A stretch of 64,000 bases of DNA. Origin: Cryoendolithus antarcticus (Eukaryota; Ascomycota; Dothideomycetes; Cladosporiales; Cladosporiaceae). A model generated the notes under the pieces. It did no database searches, was not told the DNA's origin, and was given only the letters and a program-made list of their open reading frames with translations. Shown here one piece after another: positions 31,485 to 41,545 of the stretch. The stretch's first letter is position 1; each line of letters begins with the position of its first letter. The DNA lies in contig NAJO01000027.1 in the NCBI GenBank assembly GCA_002077065.1, positions 558,001 to 622,000 on the forward strand. The letters run 5' to 3'. Position numbers and translations under genes: made by a program.

Positions 31485-32030
31485 CTACTCCCCAAAGATC
31501 TTCCTCACCCTCTTCATCACACTATCCTTCTCTGGATCATACGGGTGGTCTTTGCTCGGAATCTCCAGCACACTCGGGAACGCCTCTCCGTACCCGTCCA
31601 CCGTCGCTCGTATCTTGTCTGCGATCTGCTCCCTAAATTAGCACCCCTCTGCGTATCGAGAAGAGGATGGGAAGGAGACATACGTGTTGGTTTATGAGCA
31701 CAATGGCTATGTCCTTCCGCTCCTTCGTGTAGCTGTTGAATGCGCCTTCGATCGTGGTGTTCTCGGTCTTATTGTCGACTACGAGGTAGTTCTTTTGGGA
31801 GTCAGGAGGGTCGGTGATGTGCTGAGAGGGTGAGAAGTCAGATCGGAGGTTCGTGGAGCAGTGAATCAGAGATGTTACATACGCCTACGCCTGCTAGTAG
31901 GATGCCTGTCACGCTGTCCTGTACGGTGTCAGCATCTGGACGATAATCGAGCTTAGGAGACGCAATCTACCTCGTCGCCTATCACCGCAATGAACTGCCG
32001 ATCTTTGTATGCTGATTGAGGTAACGCCAT
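31485..32030 (-). CDS. VMA7: V-type proton ATPase subunit F
   Basis: Four exons on the minus strand: 31971-32030, 31883-31918, 31684-31821 and 31485-31625, giving 124 residues (yeast Vma7 has 118). No exon exceeds 141 bp, so simple ORF scans miss it. Introns are 52, 61 and 58 bp, all GT/AG. Exon 1 reads QFIAVIGDE, exon 2 [12 protein letters not shown], exon 3 HITDPPD ... [20 protein letters not shown], and exon 4 [20 protein letters not shown] followed by the near-invariant [20 protein letters not shown] and KIFGE end. Subunit F sits in the central rotor stalk of the V1 sector and couples ATP hydrolysis to proton pumping into vacuoles and endosomes. Divergent from RKM5 over 375 bp. Confidence 0.96.
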
Positions 32031-32405
32031 CACGAAATGCTTGACATGTCACAGCTACGAGATCGTATGGTGGAGCTATTGGAGTGAGCTCATACCCAGC
32101 GGAAAGCTCCCGCACTGAGGACCAAATGTGCATCCATTCTGCTACTGCTGTAGCCATCCTCTGAGAACAATCATTCATATCAACGGTCCCAGATCTGAAT
32201 ATGCTCGTCTGGGAGGTGGCGATCTGCTCGATAAGATGAGGCTGAGTGGGCTCACATAGCCATGAGGTAGGTGGACGGTACTCCATCCAATTCTGACCAC
32301 TCTTTTTCCATCTTGAGAAAGTCTACATTGATCTCATCGGCCATCATCGAGTCAAGTCATCGCAGTAACAAGGGGGTACGGCTAGCATTGTATGCCATAA
32401 CCACG
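32031..32405. other. Divergent promoter, VMA7 / RKM5
   Basis: 375 bp between the two start codons. The RKM5 frame is open through part of it from an ATG at 32271, but that extension has no family similarity and is treated as leader. Confidence 0.5.
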
Positions 32406-33248
32406 ATGGACGGCTTCCTCGCCCTCCTGGGCCCCGGAATCGAGGACGCTGCAGAGGAAACTTTCACCCTCTTCTCCCAGGACCATGCCTCCCAGGATCT
32501 CGGCATGCTTGATCCCTCTGCTGTGACGGTAGATATCACCATCGGCACACGGGACTTCACCATCTCTCAATCACCCGGCCTTCTACAGTCGAATCGCGAA
32601 GGCGGAACGACGGGCGCCGCAGTGTGGCGGACGTCGATATTCCTTGCGAAGTGGTTGGGTTCTGCACAGTGTCCTTTGTTTGAGCAAGGGGTGCTGGGAA
32701 AGGGGAGTACGGTGCTCGAACTCGGATCGGGAATCTCAGGACTCACAGCCAGCGTCCTAGCATCGAAAATCACTCGCTTTATCGCCACGGATCAGGCTTA
32801 CGCGCTGAAGCTACTGCGACAGAACATTGATACGAACCTTCCTTCAGCCCGCAAGAAGACCACTGTATCTTCATGCCGGGTTGACACCCTACCTCTGGAC
32901 TGGGAGCAAGACGACGTGCCGTCCTTTCTCTCTTCGCACGATCTGTCAACGGGCGTTGAGGTGGTGCTAGCGTCCGATTGTGTTTACAACTATGCTCTCA
33001 TCGAGCCGTTCGTCAACGTCTGTGCTGAGATCTGTCAGACTCGCCAGCATGCAGAGCAAGCCGAGCAGAGAGCGGAGAGACCAACGCTGTGTATTATTGC
33101 TCAGCAGCTTCGACAGCCAGATGTATTCGAGCAATGGCTTGAGGAGTTCATGCGGAAGTTCAGGGTGTGGCGACTATCCGAAGAATTGCTGGGAGGAGAG
33201 GCGGATCGCGGAAAGGGGTTCTGCATGCACGTGGGTGTGCTTCGATGA
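32406..33248 (+). CDS. RKM5: Ribosomal lysine N-methyltransferase 5-like (seven-beta-strand methyltransferase)
   Basis: 280 residues from the ATG at 32406 (MDGFLALLGPG). An in-frame ATG at 32271 would add 45 residues with no family look. The sequence follows the fungal Rkm5 pattern: TISQSPGLLQSNREGGTTGA and VWRTSIFLAKWL before the SAM-binding motif I VLELGSGISGL, then FIATDQAYALKLLRQNI (acidic residue binding the SAM ribose) and VVLASDCVYNYALIEPFV (post-I/motif region). In yeast Rkm5 monomethylates ribosomal protein L1. The METTL21-like group is broad, so the substrate is inferred. Single exon. Confidence 0.85.
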   Translation: MDGFLALLGPGIEDAAEETFTLFSQDHASQDLGMLDPSAVTVDITIGTRDFTISQSPGLLQSNREGGTTGAAVWRTSIFLAKWLGSAQCPLFEQGVLGKGSTVLELGSGISGLTASVLASKITRFIATDQAYALKLLRQNIDTNLPSARKKTTVSSCRVDTLPLDWEQDDVPSFLSSHDLSTGVEVVLASDCVYNYALIEPFVNVCAEICQTRQHAEQAEQRAERPTLCIIAQQLRQPDVFEQWLEEFMRKFRVWRLSEELLGGEADRGKGFCMHVGVLR

Positions 33249-33526
33249 CACTAGAATTGTGAGATGGCGTATAGACTAGCTACACAATACTCTACTGCCC
33301 GTCTGAACCACACCGCCGCTATGCAATACTCTTGATATCCTGACCATTCCTCATTGCTCATGCAGAAGTCATCTCGAGGCTCCCGTCGTTTCCCTCACTC
33401 ATGCTTCGTTCCTCGACTGTCGCGTCATCTCTAGGGCAACACCTCAGACCTGCTTCCAGTCCGATGCCCAGTATCTACGCAGCGCCACCCTTACGAACTC
33501 CAGTGAGAGACAGGGTAGCACGTCTC

Positions 33527-36510
33527 TCATTTCCACCCACTTAGCCCCGCCCACGGGTCTCCCTGCCCTTGCTGCTGCTGCACCCCTCTCCGACCATCCT
33601 GCGCCCAGCCTCCAGCACCACTGGGTCCCTGTCCCGTCACTGCGCCAAAGTCCTGCACAGGCGGAGGGCCAGGCGGTGGAGGAGGGGGATGCCAGCCAGC
33701 GGAGCCGTAGCCCGGCTGTGATTGCTGAGAGTAGTGCGTAGTGCTGGGCTGAGAGGAGGTAGCCGGGGGAGGCGAGAAGTATTGTTGATGTGCGGGCGGA
33801 GAGACGGGGCCGTAGGATCCAGGATTGTAATTTGAGGATTCTCGCTGGTGCTGTGGCTGAGGTGGGTAGGCGGAAGGGGAGGTGAAGCCATTGTTCTGCG
33901 GGTAATTGTTGCTGTAGGGTGCGCCGTTTGTTGCTGATCGGATGCCGCCGTTCTGGTACTGGGGCGTAGCTGGTGGGCTGGCCATGGGTTGGTACGAGTT
34001 GTACGAGCTCTGAGGTTGTAGCGGTGGTGGGCGATGAGAAGAGCTTCGAGGGTGGTGCTCAGGTATGCTAGGGGAGTGCGAGGAGTGCGGGCTAGCGTTC
34101 ACGTTCATGCGATCCATCATCTCGCGTAGACGTGCTTGTTCGCGGTCGGCACCACTGCCTTTGGCGGCTTCGATCGCCGCTAGCAGCTGGCCACCTTCAC
34201 TTCTGCGGTTTTCGACAAATGACTGGACGTTCTTCTCGAGGCTCTCGGCGGTCTCTTTCATCTCTGAGTAGAACTGCCGGGCTCGCTCGAGGCCTTGTTG
34301 TAGGTCTGTGTAGGCCTGATACACTTTCCGGTACTTCGACATTACCGTGTTGCGCTGCCGCGAGAATGCCTCGTACTTATTCTGGTCGGATCGTACCCGC
34401 TTGTCTTGTAAGAGGTCGCCGTACGTTCTTGTCAATTCCTTGATCAGTGATGCTTGCTTGTGCATAGCCTGGAGTATGCGATTCTGATGTGGCCGGAACT
34501 TCTCGAGCTCAGTCTTGAAGAGTGCTGACTCTTGACCGGAAGTCGCTTTCTTGTTGAGTATGAGCACGTTGCTGATGTCGTCGGAGTGTATCTAGAGCAT
34601 TTCAGTAGGTGCACCCTTTGCAAAGCTTTCAACGATATGCTCACCTTCTCCTTCAGATCTTTCAGCACTTGCGTTCGCTCACGCTTGACTAGCTGCAGCT
34701 TCCGACACAGCTCTTCGACCCGCTCGATCTGCTCTGCCACGCTTTGTCGACTGTCATCGGCGAAGTCGTCGTCGAGTAAGTTACCTTCATTGGCTGTGCT
34801 AGGACTTGACACGCCCTTCTTACCAGCACCGGCCTTGATCATCGCCCGCTGATACAACACATCCGCCTCCTCCGTCTCTCCTGCACTCCTCATCTCGTCA
34901 AAGTCCGACTCGTACTGCCGACACGTGCTATACAACTGTGCATCACTCGTCGATGCTTCTTCAACCGCAGCCCGGTAAGATCGTGCGTCCGTTCGAAGTG
35001 TCGATGTCAGCCTACTTGACGGTTGCTGCGTCCACTCGCTAGAATACTTGCTTCGCATCTTTTCACATACTGACTCCTCCATGTCAAGCTGCTTCATACA
35101 TGTCTCCAATGTTGTCAGTATATCCTGTCGCTCTTCGCGCAGCTTCGTGAATGTTGGATCGAAGGGACTATGTCCTGCCAGATCCGAGCACCAGTTCCGG
35201 AAGTCGTCATCCACTGTCATCGTGTTCTCGTCAAGGCCGCCCTTGAGTATGCTCAGACTCCCTGGAAGCTTGAGGTAGTCGAGTGATGCTGCAAGCTCGT
35301 CGTCTGCGCCCTCCACGCGCTCAGTCTCGGCTCGCACCATCTTCGCCTTCTCCTCATCATACAGACTGGCACTTTCCGTTACACTCATTGGTACGATGCG
35401 TGCGAAGATATCAGGCCCGATGATCTTCTGGATGTCCTGGCCCTGATAGAGCTCGCTGACTGGGATCGCTTTGGCAGCGGGAAGCTTGGGTATGCTGGGT
35501 AGACTCGACTCCGAGGGTACGGGCTGATGATAGATCATATCGTTGTCGCGCGTGTACTCCGTGATACGCTCCTGTATGGCTGCTGTGTGCTTCTTCACCA
35601 TATCGACCAGTATCGCGCCAGTCTCGGACTGCAGGTTGCTATTCGAGGGCACGCTGCCCGGGAAAGCGTTGGCCAGCCTGCCTGCCTCTTTGCTCGCTGT
35701 CAACCCTGCTTGCAGTCTTGCAATCGCCTGTCCGTAGTTGTTTGCATCATAGTCCGCCACCGCCTGATAGTATTGCGCTAAGCTAGCGACATGGTGCTGC
35801 TTCACCTGCACGAACAGCAGCCACACCCGCTCAAAGACCGCTCTTGAGACGTTATCCTGCACTCCCTCCACTGCCTGCGCATACAGGTATGCTGCTTGCG
35901 ATGCCAGCTTCGCCAGCAAGCCTGCTTTCTTCCCGTCCGCCACCTGCTTCTCAATGAACACCTCCTGCCCTTGTGCAAGCATAATACTGATCAACGTCTT
36001 GACCGTCTCCCTGCTCAAATCCGTGCTAGGCGCATGCAAGAAGTTCTCGTTGATGTACGTGAACATGCCAGCTGAGGCCTGGAAGGAGTGGTACGCCGTC
36101 TTGAGCCCCGCGTCCTCGTGCCTGTTCTGGAAAGCTGCATGGCATGAGAGCACGGCAGAGATGTTGAAGATGATGCTCGCCTTCTCATACGCGAGACTGT
36201 ACTGGCTCGTCGGCTTGTGCGTGAAGGCGTCGAACCAAGTAAAGCTGATCTTGATATGGTTCTCATCTACTGGGAACCGCAGGTCCAGCAATTCCAGCTG
36301 TCCATAGTATCGATACAGCAAGTCCCTCCCTGCTGCGCTATCCTTCCCCGCCCCTCTCATGTCCTGTCGCAGTCGGTTCAGCTGAGCGCATTCTTCCGAA
36401 TATCGCTCTGGATCGTCTCCGTACGATGATCGAATGTGGTGTTTGAGCGGTGCGATCCAGTCGATCTCGTTCGTCTGCTTGAGCGGACTGGAGATCATGG
36501 GGATCTGCAT
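33527..36510 (-). CDS. BRO1: Bro1 (ESCRT-associated class E vacuolar sorting protein, ALIX family)
   Basis: Two exons, 34645-36510 and 33527-34591. The 53-bp intron (GTGAGC...TCTAG) joins KDLKEK to IHSDDISNVLIL, giving 976 residues. Start at 36510 (MQIPMISSPLKQTNEIDW) matches where fungal Bro1 proteins begin; in-frame ATGs upstream are leader. Residues about 5-390 are the banana-shaped Bro1 domain (YGDDPERYSEECAQLNRLRQ, YRYYGQLELLDLRFP, ISFTWFDAF) that binds Snf7. A coiled-coil V domain follows (about 400-760), then a Pro/Gln/Tyr/Ser-rich tail ending DPWAGLSGWK. It recruits the deubiquitinase Doa4 and ESCRT-III at endosomes. The paralogue PalA/Rim20 has a different N-terminus, so pH signalling is not the likely role. 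Confidence 0.95.
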
Positions 36511-38265
36511 TGCTGCGGCGGAGAGTTGACGAGACAGGCCGGGACGTAGTGGTAGCATCGCAGTGATATTGTGTGAGCCTGGAGGCTTGGAGGTCGTTAT
36601 GCAGTGGCCTGAGGAGCCGCAATCCAGCCTGCCCACCTCATGTCAAGTTCTGCGAGCGCAGTGGGAACGTTTGCTGGATAGTCTTGATTGTCTCGTCCAA
36701 TTGTTTACTCGAAAAGGCTATATGATTGTCTTATGGAGATGTACCGGTCGATATATGTTCACGCCCACAGCGAATGCCGCGGAGCATGGACCATGACGAA
36801 GCCTTGAAGGTCGGCGTCTCGCGGCCACCTTTTCGACCTCACGTCGTCCTCCTTCATACTATCCATACCCAAAGACCTTGACCATACGACCTCAACGGGC
36901 GCTACACCGATAGACTATCCTGGCATGGCCCCGAGACTGGTGTGCACCATGGCCAATGGAGAGCGGCCTCATACGTTACGCCGTTAAGCGCCGGCGCCTA
37001 CAGGCGACTTCAGCTTGTCGAAAAGGCAAGGCGTCGCTACTGACAACGGAAGCCGCTCACGTGTGGCAATTTCTGGCCAAGTGTTGCTTGGTCTCTCTAA
37101 CACAGACTCGTCTAATCCTCGAGGCATAATCGATTCGTAGTATCGCGACAACGATCGGCTACAGCAGGACCAGCGACATCTGGCGTGCGCTCAAGTCAGC
37201 TCAGATTCCAAGCCGTGGATTTAGAGATCGATGAACCAACGATAAACGTCCTCGAGTCGAGCGCGTATCGTCAGCGAGCGAAGTATGTTCACACCTACCA
37301 ACTTTCCAGCGCATATCCTCCAGGTCGGCATCATACAGAGCGCACAGCTTGTACTGGCCTATGTCATTCTCATCGGAAGAACGCCTGGACTACTGACCTG
37401 AAATCTGAGCATTTGTGTATCGCTTTTCCGAGGACATTAAAATTCTTTGCGTGAAGTTTGAACTCTCGTTGTTCAACGGCGTTTCTCGGACTACGGATCG
37501 CGATCTATCTCCAAAGGTGCAGTCGCCACGTAGCCATGTCGCTCGATCGCTCGACAGCGAGTGTTGTCAACGCCTATTGTCGTCGACGAGTAACGCGATG
37601 GCGATCGAGGTAATCTGGCCGCGGTCAAACGCGTTGTGCTTAAATAAAGCTTTCGCCCAGATGCTTCTGCGGTTTCAAATTTCCAACTGCAAGCCCAAAG
37701 CCGTGGCATCTTCGCACATCGTCTAGAAGTATCAATCGCAAGGCAAGTACAAGCAAAGAGCGTTGAAGGAAGACGTTCGAGGCGATCAGTCATTGTTCCA
37801 GGATACTGAATCACTCTAGGCTGCTTGCTTGGAGTGCGAAAGAAGGACGCTGACATAGGATTACTTAGCTGATGCGTATGCGCACCACTGAACTCCTCTC
37901 GCTACCCAGAGATATAGTAAAGGCTCCCATGTTCGGACACAGCGGGCTGGAAATGTCTCCTGCCACCATCTTGCCGACAAGGCTGGCCGTCCGATATCTG
38001 GGCGGGTTGTTGAGATCTCACGTACAGTGTGGCAACACTCAAGCGCTCATGAGGTGAACAGCACTGCGGTTGTTCGCGCAGTCTGGTTGGCAGGACGATA
38101 TGTGAACATGCCGAGTGCAGGAATCCTCGGCGCAGCTTGAACACATCCAGTTCTCCAGTCACATTCCAACTACTCTCCCGCTCTCCGGGTACCATTTGCG
38201 CAGGCACTTCTGTTGATCGACAACATATATACGCATCCCTTACATGAGCGCTGAACTTTCTCACC
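36511..38265. other. Intergenic region, 1.75 kb, nothing recognised
   Basis: Divergent gap between BRO1 (-) and the first paralog (+). Frames are short and overlapping. A TATATA at 38226-38231 lies 40 bp before the paralog ATG. No trace of a third paralog copy was seen. Confidence 0.5.
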
Positions 38266-39573
38266 ATGTCTTCATGGGAGACCGAAGTCGCAGCCAAGAC
38301 CAAGGTATACAAAGAACACCAGTCGCGGTTTTGCACTCTCCTACTCATGAGCGCGCAACTCGTGGACCGTGGTGCAACGGCTGGTATCACAGTCGAAGAT
38401 GCAAACAAGAGAGATTGCATGAAGTATCTGGCGCGATTGATAGCGGATTCGCCGTCAAATATCGAATTACCTGCAGAGCTGTTTCGAGTCCTGCGCAGCA
38501 CGATCGAGAAGAGGCGCGCTGCCTGTGACTGGTTCTTGGCGCGCGCTCCGGAAGATGAAGTGACTCGTAATCACTTGGACTTCATCGGAGTGCTCGAGGG
38601 TATCGAACAGCGCTTGATCGCAAAGTCGAGGTTTGACGCCACGCGAGCGCTTGCTTTGTCTACAAGCGCATCCGTACAAGCGCAGATGACCGACATGAAT
38701 CATTACAAGATTCTGGGCGTGCCTGAGCCATCGACGCCCTCCGAGGAAGCATCGTCCGAGTTCGAGCTGGAGAGCAGCAGTCCCCCAGAATCTCTATCGT
38801 CGGGCATTCAGAGGTCAAAATCCCGGTCTTCGGTCAAAACACGGCAGACTACCCTTTTCGGCGACAGAACAGGCATCAGTGAAAGTGATTTTGCCCGCAT
38901 CCACGAGGAATGGGTCATCACCGGGGTCGGCGTTCCATTCCGGCGTCCTGACGCGTCCAAACGACTTCTCCCTTCGTATTGGGAATTGTCGTCGAAGAGC
39001 GAGTCTGAAGCACCACCAGTCTGGCCACGAAGTACCTTACTAGTTCCTCGCACAGGCTGGCAAGTCCCTGTATATGCCTCAGCTGAGTGGATGCCACCTA
39101 ACGCGACCGACTTCATGGCAGCCATGTACGTTGCGGACAAGCTCGACGCCGAAGAGATATTACAAGATGCCTCGGACTCAGAAGGCGAAAAGATGCACAG
39201 TGCTAGCTACGAGTGCATGGACCTGTATAACTCGCGAAAGTACAAAAGGTACAGGGCTGCCCGGCGTATTGTTGAGGGACTGGATGATGACTCTACCACG
39301 TCGAGTTACGAAGGTAGCGCTGCATCGAGTCACCATGGCTTTCAAGTTCCGGATCACCTCCGATTGCGAGACTTCGCCCATACTTACAGTCCACCCTCAA
39401 TGCACTGGCCGGACGACTTCAGCGAAACGGACGAAGAGCTCAAGGATGAAGAGCTCGACTTCGAGGCAACGTGGAAGAAGTGGGATCCTGAGGACAATGA
39501 AGCTGGTTCTGTGGACGAACATGGTGGTGTGGAGACTGACAGGGGACGTAGTCTGGTGCGTGAGTCTACTTGA
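38266..39573 (+). CDS. Uncharacterised protein, tandem paralog A (DUF6604-like N-terminal domain)
   Basis: 435 residues, single exon, ATG at 38266 in good context; a TATATA box is 40 bp upstream and an out-of-frame ATG lies at 38244. Residues 1-130 form a helical domain that aligns without a gap to the product of the next gene. Shared positions include T12-K13, Y15, H18-Q19, F22-C23, A30-Q31, V33-D34, then LPxxLxRxL, TI..RR and HLxFIxxLE. The pattern Y-K-x(6)-F ... IE.R ... H.xFIxxLE resembles the fungal DUF6604 N-terminal domain, but the usual Trp-Leu pair is absent. Residues about 140-435 are Ser-rich then acidic and likely disordered (FSETDEELKDEELDFEATW). No signal peptide or membrane helix. 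Function unknown. Confidence 0.8.
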   Translation: MSSWETEVAAKTKVYKEHQSRFCTLLLMSAQLVDRGATAGITVEDANKRDCMKYLARLIADSPSNIELPAELFRVLRSTIEKRRAACDWFLARAPEDEVTRNHLDFIGVLEGIEQRLIAKSRFDATRALALSTSASVQAQMTDMNHYKILGVPEPSTPSEEASSEFELESSSPPESLSSGIQRSKSRSSVKTRQTTLFGDRTGISESDFARIHEEWVITGVGVPFRRPDASKRLLPSYWELSSKSESEAPPVWPRSTLLVPRTGWQVPVYASAEWMPPNATDFMAAMYVADKLDAEEILQDASDSEGEKMHSASYECMDLYNSRKYKRYRAARRIVEGLDDDSTTSSYEGSAASSHHGFQVPDHLRLRDFAHTYSPPSMHWPDDFSETDEELKDEELDFEATWKKWDPEDNEAGSVDEHGGVETDRGRSLVREST

Positions 39574-39867
39574 AGTCTACGGCGTTGGAAGTTCGGGTTG
39601 TTCGACTTGTTCATGGCAGAGGCAATACCTACAATGGGTGGATTGCACTGCGATCATCAAGATAGTCCAGCTAGGGGGTCTTATAGTTGGAGTTGCCGCG
39701 TGAGTCCTTCCTTCCTTCCTCGCTACTGCCTCAACACCCTTACTTTTCGATCCAACTTCCAACTGCGCTCCTACCGTTTACGATTTACGTGCACATCTAC
39801 CACTCGACGTTACTCCACATATGCACGCATACTCATATGCTCCCAACGACTTTCATTATCTTGCACA

Positions 39868-40713
39868 ATGACTGCGCAACAATGCGACGTGAAAGCCGAG
39901 ACAAAGCTCTACCACGACCACCAAGAGAGCTTCTGCAGATTCCTGTTACAGGCTGCCCAGCGTGTCGACTTCGCTGCAACGAAGGACCTGACTTTCGGCG
40001 ACGCATGCACACCAAAGCAGATGAAAGCGCTAGCATTGCTCGTCGCAGATGCAGCATCGCCATTCCCAGTGCCGATCGGGCTGCTGAGGGCCCTGAGCGA
40101 TACCATCGCAATGCGTCGAAGTGTATACCAACGGCACTCCGCAACTTTTGCCAGTGAAGAGAGCAAAGCCAGACACTTGCGCTTCATCGTGTCTCTGGAG
40201 AAAGTCCAGCATATCCTCGAGTCGAAGGCTATGCCTGCGTCAAACCTGGCGCCTTCTTTGTCGCATCCGCAAGGTGCGCTTTCAGGATCTTCGCCTGGTT
40301 TCAAGAATCGCTCTGTGGCATCGCACAACGGAAGGGGATTGATGCCTGTTCCAGGAACGAGAGAAGGGACCGACACCTCTTCCCGCCGCTCGTCGAAGCC
40401 ACTTCGGAAATCGAGGACCAAGACCCCAAGCAAGTTAAGCTTCGCCGCACTACTCGAAATCGGCCAGAGGGTCAACATGAGCACGAGGGCGAGCTCCGCA
40501 ACGTTGGTGGCGCAACCAGCGCTAGGCGCGCTCGCGATTGCGGAAGATTGGCAGGGCCCGATTGACTGGGGTGCGGGCAGAGAAGAGCTATTGCAGCCCA
40601 GTACGCCTCAACGGACTTCCGCAAGCGGTACGGATGGCTGGCCGTCGCCTGACCATCCATTCTACTTCGATCCTTGTCCGCGAGTGCCTGGATCCGTGTT
40701 CCCGAGCGTGTGA
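39868..40713 (+). CDS. Uncharacterised protein, tandem paralog B (DUF6604-like N-terminal domain)
   Basis: 281 residues, single exon, from the ATG at 39868 (MTAQQCDVKAETKLY). The frame is open 90 codons further upstream, but that part has no similarity to paralog A, whereas the two proteins align from their first residues. Residues 1-130 repeat the helical domain of paralog A (TKLYHDHQESFCRFLLQAAQ, VADAASPF, LLRALSDTIAMRR, RHLRFIVSLEKVQ). The second half differs in length and sequence: Ser/Arg-rich, then a Pro/Trp-rich end (DGWPSPDHPFYFDPCPR). Only 294 bp separate it from paralog A on the same strand, so the pair arose by tandem duplication. Function unknown. Confidence 0.8.
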   Translation: MTAQQCDVKAETKLYHDHQESFCRFLLQAAQRVDFAATKDLTFGDACTPKQMKALALLVADAASPFPVPIGLLRALSDTIAMRRSVYQRHSATFASEESKARHLRFIVSLEKVQHILESKAMPASNLAPSLSHPQGALSGSSPGFKNRSVASHNGRGLMPVPGTREGTDTSSRRSSKPLRKSRTKTPSKLSFAALLEIGQRVNMSTRASSATLVAQPALGALAIAEDWQGPIDWGAGREELLQPSTPQRTSASGTDGWPSPDHPFYFDPCPRVPGSVFPSV

Positions 40714-41545
40714 AGTCATCAAACGATCATGCTTCCTCGCCTGTGACGCCGTCACACCACCGCCTTCACTGCGAGCTCCTTAGGGCTCAGATCCTGTGAC
40801 AACAGTGCCTGTCTACGACCGCTTCACTGCTTTGGCCGTGTTCGAGTCGTCGTCGCCCAGTGAGGAGGCATGACTGCTGCGCGGACCTCCGTCAAGCGGT
40901 CGCTCTTCTACGCCTGTTTGGTCGCCTCAAGCGCCTCGCTCCACCACCCCCCAGGGGACTTCTCAGTACTGTTTCGATGACTGCTCTCTCGATAAGATGA
41001 GACACGGATCGCTATAGCAGCCGGACACCAGCAGGCGTCACTCGAAGCACGTCACTAAAATCAGCTCACGGGTCATGACTGTGGCGCATCTCCGACGTCG
41101 CGTCATCCCAATTCATCGATGGTCCCTCATGACCCTGTCGCCATCGCGGCTGACGTGAGTATGCGGCACAATGCATCGACCGTGCGAAACAAGGCGCAGT
41201 CTCTAGCGATCGCGAGCATTGATCGAGGTCAAACATATGTCGAGCGTCATGCCTACTACTGTATTAGGCTCTTTACGACTGATGCAACGGCGCTGTCGAG
41301 TCCCGCGTGTCTATGAGTAGGGACAAGAACCGAGTTGGTGACGTCGCTGGGTAGCGTTGAGATGCGAGTGGCAATGAGACCGCGAGACTCGTGCGGCCCA
41401 TTGCTTATCAGAGACATCTATCAGATCTGGCGGGCTGTGCCAGATGCACCGATAGATGCTCAGGATACTCGAGAAACACAGGGTGATCATGATATGCTAG
41501 ACGCTGTTTCTCGTAATGGCAGCACTGCCAACAGCTCTATACCAC
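40714..41545. other. Convergent intergenic region, 0.8 kb
   Basis: Lies between paralog B (+) and SEC27 (-) 3' ends. Frames are under 90 codons and nothing is recognised. Confidence 0.5.

Noticed and set aside
36511..36636. N-terminal extension of BRO1 from upstream in-frame ATGs
   Set aside because: Family members start at the MxxPMIS-PLKQTNEIDW segment; the extension has no conserved sequence.
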